Assembly: GCF_900094585.1 (NCBI RefSeq)
Contig: NZ_FMAG01000005.1
Span: 186,001 to 250,000, forward strand
Origin: Martinezella multihospitum
GTDB taxonomy: Bacteria > Pseudomonadota > Alphaproteobacteria > Rhizobiales > Rhizobiaceae
Direction of reading: 5' to 3'
Length of the DNA stretch: 64,000 nucleotides
In this document: positions 33,919 to 41,565 of the stretch, piece after piece
Position numbering within the stretch: the stretch's first letter is position 1
Layout: each line of letters begins with the position of its first letter
Notes under the pieces: model-generated
Databases searched by the model: none
The model's input: only the letters and a program-made list of their open reading frames with translations
Told to the model about the DNA's origin: nothing
Program-made: the position numbers and the translations under genes

Positions 33919-34851
33919 ATGAGTAGCAAGCAGAGCTTGGCAAACAAGATACACTACGAAACGCTCGCGGAGGCTTGGCGCAGCGGTCGGGAGTCCCCGC
34001 AGGACGCCTCCGAGTGGTCTGTTTTAACGACAGAACCGGGCGGCGTCGATTACGTCGAGACGAAGCTCGGCGACAAGACCGCGCTGTGGGTTCAGCCAAA
34101 GCTGGCAGCTAAAGATCGGGTCATGCTTTACCTGCACGGTGGTGGCTATGTCGGCGGATCGATCTGGACCCATCGCAAGATGGTCGGACACCTCGCCAAG
34201 GCCATTGGCTGTTACGCTCTGCTCGCCACTTACGACTACTCGTTTCAGAGCAAGTTCCCGCGCCAGATCGAACAGGCCGTGAACGCGTTCGAGTGGCTGG
34301 CTGAGCAGGGCATCGCGACGGATCATACAATTGGCGCAGGGGACTCTGCTGGCGCGGGTCTGATCGTTGCGGCGGCAATCAAACTCCGTGATGCGGGACG
34401 TCCGCTGCCAGCTGCGCTCCTCAGTATTTCCGGCTGGCATGATCTGTCGGCGGGTGGAACCTCCTACGAAACTAACCGCGAGAAGGATGCCTTCTTCCAG
34501 AAGGCATCAGTAGATATGCTGGCATCGCTGGTTCTCGGAGAGGCCGATGCCCGAAATCCGTTCGCGAGCCCGATCTTCGCCGATCTCACAGGCTTGCCAC
34601 CGATCAATCTGCAAGTGGGCGGAGACGAAACGCTGCTCGACGACAGCCGGGTGCTCGCCGACCATGCAAAGGCCGCCGGCGTCGAGGTGCGCCTAGACGT
34701 GTTTCCGGGGATGCTGCATTCATTCCAGATGATGGCTGGCCGTGCGCCCGAAGCCGATGAGGCGATCGAGCGGTTTGCACAATGGGTCCGCCCGAAGCTC
34801 GGCCTGACCGGAACCGCGTCGACCTGCGGTGAAAGTCAGGTAGTCGCATGA
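33919..34851 (+). CDS. alpha/beta-hydrolase esterase, hormone-sensitive-lipase type
   Basis: 310 residues from the ATG at 33919, with GGAG 7 bases upstream. The oxyanion motif HGGGY is at 73-77, the nucleophile S143 lies in GAGDSAGAG, and the other triad members are D236 (GGDETLLDD) and H267 (GMLHSFQ). This is bacterial esterase family IV. It hydrolyses short acyl esters in the cytoplasm. An ECF sigma gene starts 46 bp downstream, and both lie between gene remnants, suggesting joint acquisition. Confidence 0.9.
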   Translation: MSSKQSLANKIHYETLAEAWRSGRESPQDASEWSVLTTEPGGVDYVETKLGDKTALWVQPKLAAKDRVMLYLHGGGYVGGSIWTHRKMVGHLAKAIGCYALLATYDYSFQSKFPRQIEQAVNAFEWLAEQGIATDHTIGAGDSAGAGLIVAAAIKLRDAGRPLPAALLSISGWHDLSAGGTSYETNREKDAFFQKASVDMLASLVLGEADARNPFASPIFADLTGLPPINLQVGGDETLLDDSRVLADHAKAAGVEVRLDVFPGMLHSFQMMAGRAPEADEAIERFAQWVRPKLGLTGTASTCGESQVVA

Positions 34852-34897
34852 CGGCTACCCTTGTCCTCAATGATGCAATATGTGGCAGGTGAAGAAC

Positions 34898-35830
34898 ATG
34901 ACTGAGCGACCAACCGGTCTATTCGACGCGCGGTATCGAGCTTTCCTCGAGACTGTGTCAGACGCCCGAGCCCAACTGCATCGCTACTGCGCCCGGATGA
35001 CCGGCTCACGGCTCGACGGTGAGGACCTCATGCAGGAGACGCTATTCGAGGCCTACACGAAGATCGAGACCCTCGACGACCCCGGCAGGCTGAAACCCTG
35101 GCTATTTCGCATCGCTCACAATCGCTGCATAGATTTTCTGAGGCGCCGCGAAGCGCGCAAGCACGCGGAGAGCGTCTATTCAGACGACATCGGCGTCGTC
35201 ACTGCGGAGCCGGCGGGGGCCGATGCACGTCGCGCCATCGAACGGCTGGTTGGCAGCCTGCCGCCCAAAGAGCGCGCCTGCGTCCTCCTAAAGGATGTAT
35301 TCGACTATTCGCTGGAAGAGACCGCAGAACTCGTGGACTCGTCGGTTGGCGGCGTTAAATCCGCGCTTTCCCGTGGACGGGCGAAGCTCGCCGACTTGCC
35401 CGCGGAACCAATCGGCGAACTGAGCCGTCCCCCGCTTGATCCCGACACTGCGCGGCTCTTGCAGCGCTATGTTGACCTCTTCAACCGTCATGACTGGGAT
35501 GGCGTGAGGGGGCTCACCAGCGCCGATGCTCGGTTGCGGGTCGCCGACTGCTTCGACGGCCTACTCAGAAGCTCCCCCTATTTCTTCGAATACGAGCGAA
35601 ATCCAGAAACGTGGACCATGGAGTTCGGGACGATCGACGGAGAGCCTGTCCTGCTCGTGCTCTTCCAACAAGGCGTCCAGTGGCAGGTCGCGTGGCCGGT
35701 TCGAGTCCATGTCGCCGACGGTGTTATCGATCGCATCGAAGACTATTATGCCTGCCCGTGGGTCATCGGAGACAGCGCGGACTCCAACTTAAAACTCACA
35801 ACCGAGCCGGTCATCTTGGGAGGAGGATGA
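34898..35830 (+). CDS. ECF sigma factor with C-terminal SnoaL-like domain
   Basis: 310 residues from the ATG at 34898; an earlier ATG at 34880 adds MWQVKN. Sigma-2 region: LHRYCARMTGSRLDGEDLMQETLFEAYTKI with IAHNRCIDFLRRREAR. Sigma-4: LPPKERACVLLKDVFDYSLEETAELVDSSVGGVKSALSRGR. Residues about 185-300 form a SnoaL/NTF2-like domain (LLQRYVDLFNRHDWDGV). Such ECFs (SigJ-like) lack a separate anti-sigma factor and are controlled through this tail. The stop overlaps the next ATG, and the upstream esterase may be a target. Confidence 0.9.
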   Translation: MTERPTGLFDARYRAFLETVSDARAQLHRYCARMTGSRLDGEDLMQETLFEAYTKIETLDDPGRLKPWLFRIAHNRCIDFLRRREARKHAESVYSDDIGVVTAEPAGADARRAIERLVGSLPPKERACVLLKDVFDYSLEETAELVDSSVGGVKSALSRGRAKLADLPAEPIGELSRPPLDPDTARLLQRYVDLFNRHDWDGVRGLTSADARLRVADCFDGLLRSSPYFFEYERNPETWTMEFGTIDGEPVLLVLFQQGVQWQVAWPVRVHVADGVIDRIEDYYACPWVIGDSADSNLKLTTEPVILGGG

Positions 35831-36162
35831 CGGAGGCGGCGCTGAGAAAAGTCTCGGTGGTAGCGATAGTGGCCTCGAAGTCCTTGACGAAGCATGGCCA
35901 CGCCCTGGCGGAGGTCGACGATGAACACCGCTACCAAGTCCGCAAGGAGGCCAAGAAACTTCGCTATGCCGCCGAGTTCTTCGCGTCGCTGTTTGACGAC
36001 ACGCATGGTGTGCGGAGACATACGCGTTTCATCTCCTCAATGGAGGAGCTTCAGGGTAGCCCCCTATTTCTCCTAGGCTGTTTCCCTCGAGAGCTCTCTA
36101 CGGTATCCCACACCCTTTACTCCCACTCGATCGTGCCGGGCGGCTTCGACGTGACGTCGTAG
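35827..36162 (+). pseudogene. truncated CHAD-domain protein remnant
   Basis: The ATG overlaps the sigma-factor stop (GGAGGATGA). Residues about 30-75 (EHRYQVRKEAKKLRYAAEFFASLFDD and RRHTRFISSMEELQG) match the last conserved helix and end of a CHAD domain, which binds polyphosphate. The N-terminal helices are missing, and after about position 36058 the frame runs into non-homologous sequence and then antisense across the end of guaA. So it is truncated on both sides. Confidence 0.65.
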
Positions 36163-37679
36163 ACCACTCGGTTGATGCCGCGCACTTCGTTGATGATGCG
36201 GGTCGCGGCGCGGCCGAGGAATTCCATGTCGTAGTGATAGAAATCCGCCGTCATGCCGTCGACGGAGGTGACGGCGCGCAGCGCACAGACGAATTCGTAG
36301 GTGCGGCCGTCACCCATGACGCCGACGGTCTGGACCGGCAGCAGCACGGCGAATGCTTGCCAGATGGCGTCATAGAGGCCGGCCTTGCGAATCTCGTCGA
36401 GATATATGGCATCAGCTTCACGCAGAATTTCCAGCTTCTCGCGGGTGATGCCGCCCGGGCAGCGAATGGCAAGGCCGGGACCTGGGAAGGGATGGCGGCC
36501 GATGAAGCTGTCGGGCAGGCCGAGCTCCTTGCCGAGCGCGCGCACTTCGTCCTTGAAGAGTTCGCGCAGAGGCTCGACGAGCTGCATCTTCATGCGCTCC
36601 GGCAGACCGCCGACATTGTGGTGCGACTTGATGGTGACCGAGGGGCCGCCGGTGAAGGAAACGCTCTCGATGACGTCGGGATAGAGCGTGCCCTGGCCGA
36701 GGAAATCGGCGCCGCCAAGCTTCTTGGCCTCTTCCTCGAAGGTTTCGATGAACAGACGGCCGATGATCTTGCGCTTCGTCTCGGGGTCGGAAACACCCTC
36801 CAGCTCGCCGATGAAACGGTCGGAAGCGTCGACATGCAGGAGATGCAGATTGTAGTGCTCGCGGAACATGGCGACGACGTTTGCCGCCTCGTCCTTGCGC
36901 ATCAGGCCGTGGTCGACGAGGATGCAGGTCAGCTGGTCGCCGACGGCCTCGTGGATCAAAAGCGCGGCAACGGAGGAATCGACGCCGCCGGACAGCGCGC
37001 AGATGACGCGCTTGTCGCCGACCTGGTCGCGGATTGCCTGTACCGCCTTGGCGCGATAGGCCGACATCGACCAGTCGCCCTTGATGCCGGCGATGTTGTG
37101 AATGAAGTTGCCGATCAGCTTGGCACCGTCGGGCGTATGCACGACTTCCGGGTGGAACTGCACGCCGTAGTACTTGCGCTTTTCGTCGGCGATGAAGGCG
37201 TAAGGCGCGTTCGAGGAGGTGGCAACCACTTCGAAGCCATCAGGCAGCGCGGTAACGCGGTCGCCGTGGCTCATCCAGACCTGATGGCGCGAACCGTTCG
37301 ACCAAAGTCCTTCGAAAAGGGCGCAATCCTTGTCGACTTCGAGGAAGGCGCGGCCGAATTCGCGGTGATGGCCGCTTTCGACCTTGCCGCCGAGCTGCAT
37401 GCACATGGTCTGCTGGCCGTAGCAGATGCCAAAGACCGGGATACCGCTGTCGAAGATGATCTGAGGCGCTCGCGGCGAACCTTCGTCCACGGTCGAGGCC
37501 GGGCTGCCGGAGAGGATCACGGCCTTCGGCTGCAGTCGCTTGAAGCCGGCTTCGGCGGATTGGAAGGGAACGATTTCGCAGTAGACGCCTGCTTCGCGCA
37601 CACGCCGCGCAATGAGCTGCGTCACCTGGCTGCCAAAATCGACGATGAGAACGGTGTCTGGATGTGCTGTCTGGGTCAT
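36117..37679 (-). CDS. guaA: GMP synthase (glutamine-hydrolysing)
   Basis: 520 residues, full length. The class-I amidotransferase domain has the catalytic C86 (VFGICYGQQ), H176 and E178 (GVQFHPEV). The ATP-pyrophosphatase P-loop ALSGGVDSSVAAL is at 228-240, and the C-terminal dimerisation domain ends RVVYDVTSKPPGTIEWE. It converts XMP to GMP using glutamine and ATP. It is a single gene; a dispersed repeat lies upstream and an invading remnant ends inside its 3' end on the other strand. Confidence 0.97.
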   Translation of the reverse strand: MTQTAHPDTVLIVDFGSQVTQLIARRVREAGVYCEIVPFQSAEAGFKRLQPKAVILSGSPASTVDEGSPRAPQIIFDSGIPVFGICYGQQTMCMQLGGKVESGHHREFGRAFLEVDKDCALFEGLWSNGSRHQVWMSHGDRVTALPDGFEVVATSSNAPYAFIADEKRKYYGVQFHPEVVHTPDGAKLIGNFIHNIAGIKGDWSMSAYRAKAVQAIRDQVGDKRVICALSGGVDSSVAALLIHEAVGDQLTCILVDHGLMRKDEAANVVAMFREHYNLHLLHVDASDRFIGELEGVSDPETKRKIIGRLFIETFEEEAKKLGGADFLGQGTLYPDVIESVSFTGGPSVTIKSHHNVGGLPERMKMQLVEPLRELFKDEVRALGKELGLPDSFIGRHPFPGPGLAIRCPGGITREKLEILREADAIYLDEIRKAGLYDAIWQAFAVLLPVQTVGVMGDGRTYEFVCALRAVTSVDGMTADFYHYDMEFLGRAATRIINEVRGINRVVYDVTSKPPGTIEWE

Positions 37680-37778
37680 GGCGAGCCTTTAATGAAAAGC
37701 GCTTTCCCTGGCAATCGGGCAAATCAAGCGCAAGCCGATTTTATTGTCCCGATTGTCCTACATTCCGTGTCTTTTTGC

Positions 37779-37822
37779 GCAATTCCGGACGAAAAACCGC
37801 TCTACACGTTTCCTGGAATTGT
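37779..37822. repeat. dispersed palindromic repeat, GCAATTCC family, copy 2
   Basis: GCAATTCCGGACG, then ACCGCT, then TTTCCTGGAATTGT matches copy 1 nearly base for base. It lies between guaA and the nucleosidase gene, 20 bp from the stop codon of the latter. Confidence 0.8.
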
Positions 37823-37841
37823 GCCGGTGGCTTTCGGCCGA

Positions 37842-38483
37842 TCAGAACCAGAATACGCCGTCTTCCAGCGCGGTAAACAGGCCGTCGACAGCATAGGAGA
37901 GTTTGCGGTCGATCACGTGCAGATATTCCGTCCAGTCGGAAATGCGCTGCAGCTCGACCTGGCCGTCGGAAATCCCGCGCAGGCCGATGAGCGGCAGGCC
38001 GTAAGTCTGGCAGGCGCGCAGCACCGCGAAGGTTTCCATGTCGACCATATCGGTGCCGATGCGCTGATAGGCATCCGTGCCGGAAACGATGTTGGCGCCC
38101 GTCGAAAGGCTGCCCTCGGCAATGGTCGGGATGCGCAGCGGCAGATCGATGGTTGCCGGCAGATCGAGGAAGGGGGTGCGGCCCTTTTCGAAGCCGAGCG
38201 GCGATGCATCCATGTCGCGGTAGGAAACCGAGGTGACCTGATAGACTTCCGTCTGCTCCAGCTTGGCGGAGCCGGCCGAGCCGAGCGACACCACGAGATC
38301 TGGAAGATCGCCCTGGGATTCAAGATGGGCGAAGGCGCGGGTGAGCGCGATTGCCGCCTCGACAGGGCCGACGCCCGTCATCAGCGGATCGATGCGCGAG
38401 CGCAGGAAAGGTCCATATTCGGCCTCGGCGGCCATCACGAACAGGATCGATTTGCCCGATACCCGCTTCAATTCGAATTTCAT
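37842..38483 (-). CDS. 5'-methylthioadenosine/S-adenosylhomocysteine nucleosidase-family protein
   Basis: 213 residues, close to MtnN length. The phosphorylase/nucleosidase fold is shown by ILFVMAAEAEYGPFL, DLVVSLGSAGSA, TDMVDMETFAVLRAC (the ribose-binding Met-Glu pair) and LRGISDGQ (catalytic Asp). It would cleave MTA and SAH to adenine plus a thio-sugar. Its start overlaps the thioesterase stop by 4 bp (ATGA), so it is translationally coupled to it. Confidence 0.88.
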   Translation of the reverse strand: MKFELKRVSGKSILFVMAAEAEYGPFLRSRIDPLMTGVGPVEAAIALTRAFAHLESQGDLPDLVVSLGSAGSAKLEQTEVYQVTSVSYRDMDASPLGFEKGRTPFLDLPATIDLPLRIPTIAEGSLSTGANIVSGTDAYQRIGTDMVDMETFAVLRACQTYGLPLIGLRGISDGQVELQRISDWTEYLHVIDRKLSYAVDGLFTALEDGVFWF

Positions 38484-38941
38484 CCGCTAATTCCCTCTCT
38501 GCCCCGGATGACCATCATCGTTCCCGTCATCGAAGCAATCAGCTTGGCCGGCCCGTCGCCGATGGCATAGCCGCGCCCGTCTGCGACGATGATCGTCGTG
38601 CCGGGCTTGGTGACATCGCCGCGAAACAGGAAGCGCTCGCCGCGCCCCGGCGACATCAGATTGATCTTGAATTCGATCGTGAGGATCGATGCAGAGGGAT
38701 CGATGACGCTGTAGGCGGCAAAGCCGCAGGCCGAATCCAGCGCGGCAGCGATGATGCCGGCGTGCAATATGCCATGCTGTTGCGTCAGCTTGATATCGAA
38801 GGGCAACTCGATCTCGACCGTGCCGTGCTCGACGCGCGTCAGCTCCGCGCCGATCGTTGCCATGGCCGCCTGCCGCTCGAAGCTGGTCCTGATGCGGGTC
38901 CGAAAATCGCCGCTGGTCCCCGTCTCGTCTGCCCCTGTCAT
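38480..38941 (-). CDS. PaaI-family (hotdog-fold) thioesterase
   Basis: 153 residues from the ATG at 38941, with GGGGAC upstream. The hotdog motif is IKLTQQHGILHAGIIAAALDSACGFAAYSV, with the H-G...D arrangement of PaaI/YbgC-like enzymes, and INLMSPGRGERFLFRGDV follows. It hydrolyses acyl-CoA thioesters; the acyl group is unknown. It is the first gene of the pair with the nucleosidase. Confidence 0.88.
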   Translation of the reverse strand: MTGADETGTSGDFRTRIRTSFERQAAMATIGAELTRVEHGTVEIELPFDIKLTQQHGILHAGIIAAALDSACGFAAYSVIDPSASILTIEFKINLMSPGRGERFLFRGDVTKPGTTIIVADGRGYAIGDGPAKLIASMTGTMMVIRGREGISG

Positions 38942-39064
38942 GCCGTCCCCTTTCGCGGGTGCGAAATTGGCACGGAGAGGCGGTTTGGACAAGGGTAATC
39001 CGGTGGAAAAGCGGAGGCGTCCCGGCCTGCGCTCCCGACATCGAATTTCCACGATCGAATCGCC

Positions 39065-40177
39065 ATGCTATCCGAAGCGATGAAGCTTGTGGTGAGGGCG
39101 CAGATGACGACGATCCAGCAATCGGTAGCGGCCTATGAGACCTGGATGCGAGCGCAGCTTGGCGCCGATCTGGTGGAAGTGGGGCTGACAAAGAAGCACA
39201 AGCTGATGAAGGCCGACAGCTTCTCCTTCCTGCGCGGAACCTATTGGCGCTGGGCGGAAACGATCCTCGACATCTGCCCTCAGCTTAAGAATGCGCCGCA
39301 GCTTTTGGCGATCGGCGATACGCATCTCGAAAATTTCGGCACCTGGCGCGACGAGGAAGGGCGGCTCGTCTGGGGCGCTAATGACTTCGACGAGGCCGCC
39401 GTCATGCCCTATGCGCTCGATCTGGTACGCCTTGCCACGAGTGCTATCCTGGCGCGCAGCGAGGACGGCCCGACGCTGCGCGTTGTTGCCGACAATATTC
39501 TCGCCGGCTATCGCCGTGGGTTGCGTGAGCCATCTCCCGTCATTCTCGAACGCGATTACAAATGGCTGCGCAATGCAGTCTTGCTTGAGAATGCCGAGCG
39601 CAAGGCCTTCTGGGAGAAATACCGCACCCTGCCGCCGGCAACTGCACCGGTGGCCGAGCGTTACCTCAAGGCGCTGCAAACGGCCTTGCCCGATCCGGCA
39701 ACCGCATTCGAGCCGAAGCCGCGCCTTGCCGGCACCGGCAGCCTCGGCCGCCCGCGCTTCGTCGCCTATGTCGATTGGCGCGGCGGCCCGGCCCTGCGCG
39801 AGGTCAAGGCATTGCTGCAATCCGGTTGGTCACTCAAGCACGATCCGTCGGACAAGACGATCCGCACCGGCATTATCGCCGGGGGACGGGCGCGCTCAGC
39901 CGATCCGCGCTATCAGGTGGATGGCAGCCTGCTGGTGCGCCGTCTGTCGCCGAACAGCCGCAAGATCGAAGTCGACGGCGATGCCGAGGTGCTGCTGTCG
40001 CCTGACATGCTTGAGCTGATGGGCTTCGAGATCGCCAATTGCCATGCCAACGATGCCTCGCTCGTATCAGGCATTTTGGCTGATCTCGATGCGCGTGGTG
40101 CCGATTGGCTGCGCCTGGCCGCCAAGGTGGCGGCCGCAGCGGTCACGGCAGAACAGGCGGAATTTGCTCGGCGGTGA
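39065..40177 (+). CDS. DUF2252 family protein
   Basis: 370 residues from the ATG at 39065; the ATG at 39104 (MTTIQQSV) is an alternative. Defining motifs are KMxxxxFxFxRG-like (KADSFSFLRGTYWRW), GDTHLENFGTW and WGANDFDEAAVMPYALDLVRLATS. The GDxHxxN and NDFD motifs have the layout of aminoglycoside-kinase-like active sites, so a phosphotransferase fold is likely, but no activity is established for the family. It is a single gene, followed by an inverted pair of repeats. Confidence 0.85.
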   Translation: MLSEAMKLVVRAQMTTIQQSVAAYETWMRAQLGADLVEVGLTKKHKLMKADSFSFLRGTYWRWAETILDICPQLKNAPQLLAIGDTHLENFGTWRDEEGRLVWGANDFDEAAVMPYALDLVRLATSAILARSEDGPTLRVVADNILAGYRRGLREPSPVILERDYKWLRNAVLLENAERKAFWEKYRTLPPATAPVAERYLKALQTALPDPATAFEPKPRLAGTGSLGRPRFVAYVDWRGGPALREVKALLQSGWSLKHDPSDKTIRTGIIAGGRARSADPRYQVDGSLLVRRLSPNSRKIEVDGDAEVLLSPDMLELMGFEIANCHANDASLVSGILADLDARGADWLRLAAKVAAAAVTAEQAEFARR

Positions 40178-40223
40178 TGGGGTGTTGCGATCGACCTAGA
40201 GTGTGAGTTAGCGGAGAGTGCGG

Positions 40224-40273
40224 TACCCCCCTCTGTCACTTTCGTGACATCTCCCCCACAAGGGAGGAGATCG
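40224..40273. repeat. about 50-bp palindromic repeat, left copy
   Basis: TACCCCCCTCTGTCACTTTC, GTGACATCTCCCCCACAAGG and GAGGAGATCG. The element is itself partly palindromic (GTCAC/GTGAC and CTCCCC...GGGAG). An inverted, nearly identical copy lies at 40363-40413. Confidence 0.85.
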
Positions 40274-40362
40274 TTTGAAGCGTGCTGCCGTATATCGGTC
40301 AGCATCAAGCTTTGAGTCAGCGGACACAAGATTTGTTTAAGGCGAGCAGGTGCCACGGATTA

Positions 40363-40413
40363 CCAATCTCCCCCCTTGTGGGGGAGATGTCCCGAAAGGG
40401 ACAGAGGGGGGTA
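40363..40413. repeat. about 50-bp palindromic repeat, right copy (inverted)
   Basis: CCAATCTCCCCCCTTGTGGG, GGAGATGTCCCGAAAGGGAC and AGAGGGGGGTA form the reverse complement of the left copy with few changes. The two enclose about 89 bp without a gene, and lie between the DUF2252 gene and the DUF1513 gene end. Confidence 0.85.
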
Positions 40414-40459
40414 TCGGAAGTCAGCTAAACCCAATTCTCTTCCATGTTTGGCAAGAACA

Positions 40460-41560
40460 CTATCCTTGCCGAGCCACAGGCCGCTTGATCCGCACGATGT
40501 GCTGGTCCCAGGCGACATCGCTGTGCTCTCCCAGGAAATTTCCATCATAGGAGGAAACGGCAAAGCCATGCCGGGCTGGCGCGATGCCGGCCGCATCGGC
40601 GACGCTTTCCACCTTCAGCACCTTGCCAGTCTTTGCATCCAGCGTCACCGAAGTCCCTTCGATCGGCGATGTCACGCCGACAAGATTTTCGGCGCGATTG
40701 ACGGCGATGGCGCCGACGTAGTTGCCGAGCGCCCGGGTCGTGTCGTCGGGCAGGGTGACAAAGATAAGGTCCTCGCCTTTGGCGAAATGGCCGACAAGCG
40801 GCGGCAGGTCGTTGCGGTGACCTTCGTATTGGCAGGCGAACCAGACGCGGCCGCTGGCGTCGATATCGACATGCCGTGTGGAGACCTGGGCATATTGCGC
40901 CGGCAGCGTATGCTTTTCGAGCAGCTGGCCGCTTGCCGCATCGATCAGCGTCAGCGACGGTTCCATGTGATCGAGATTGAGCTTGGTGCGGCCGAAATCC
41001 GGATGGGTCTCGATGCCGCCATTGGCGACGATCAGGAACCGGCCGTCGTCGGAAACCGTCATGTCGTGCGGGCCGACGCCATAGGTGTCGTATTCGCCGA
41101 TGCGGGTAAAGCGGTTGCCGGCATCGTAGAGCCCGATGATGCCGCGATTGCCGTCGAAATCGTTCTCGCTGGCATAGAGCAGCCTGCCATCGGGCGAAAA
41201 TGTGCCGTGCCCGTAGAAATGTCGGCCTTCTCTGGCCGATATGACGATGGGCTCGGTCTTGTTCCAGGGGTCGAAGATCATCGCATAGGTGCCGGGCCGG
41301 CGCGCGAAGGCGACAGTTTTGCCTGTTGCCTTTGAGAAGGCCATGCCATGGGCGCGGGCGGGCAGCGCCACTTGATCGACGATACGGCCCTGTTCTGTCA
41401 TCGTCGCCACGGCGAAGGAGCCGTCGGCAGCGCGGATGCCCGAGGCATAGACCGCATCGGCCCGCTCCAGCGCCATCAGGGCACCGGGCTTCAGGGCTGC
41501 CAGGAAGGTCAGCCCCGCGGCTTTGACGAAAGCTCTCCGATCGATCAGGCCGCTGCGCAT
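40460..41560 (-). CDS. DUF1513 family protein, beta-propeller-like, probable Tat export
   Basis: 366 residues. The N-terminus IDRRAFVKAAGLTFLAALKPGALMAL fits a twin-arginine signal. The mature part repeats short strands with YASGIRAADGSFAVA, FYGHGTFSPDGRLLYASEND and SDDGRFLIVANGG, typical of a seven-bladed propeller. DUF1513 genes regularly close imelysin-containing iron operons. It starts 5 bp after the second imelysin stop, so it is the last gene of the four-gene operon. A role in periplasmic iron handling is inferred from context only. Confidence 0.85.
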   Translation of the reverse strand: MRSGLIDRRAFVKAAGLTFLAALKPGALMALERADAVYASGIRAADGSFAVATMTEQGRIVDQVALPARAHGMAFSKATGKTVAFARRPGTYAMIFDPWNKTEPIVISAREGRHFYGHGTFSPDGRLLYASENDFDGNRGIIGLYDAGNRFTRIGEYDTYGVGPHDMTVSDDGRFLIVANGGIETHPDFGRTKLNLDHMEPSLTLIDAASGQLLEKHTLPAQYAQVSTRHVDIDASGRVWFACQYEGHRNDLPPLVGHFAKGEDLIFVTLPDDTTRALGNYVGAIAVNRAENLVGVTSPIEGTSVTLDAKTGKVLKVESVADAAGIAPARHGFAVSSYDGNFLGEHSDVAWDQHIVRIKRPVARQG

Positions 41561-41565
41561 GGTGC

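Noticed and set aside
34861..35880. A second start and a separate small gene upstream of the sigma factor
   Set aside because: The extra residues (MWQVKN) do not match the sigma family and the better start is the ATG at 34898.
36234..38570. 778-residue plus-strand frame
   Set aside because: It runs antisense through guaA, the repeat and the nucleosidase gene, all of which have clear motifs. It is a compositional shadow.
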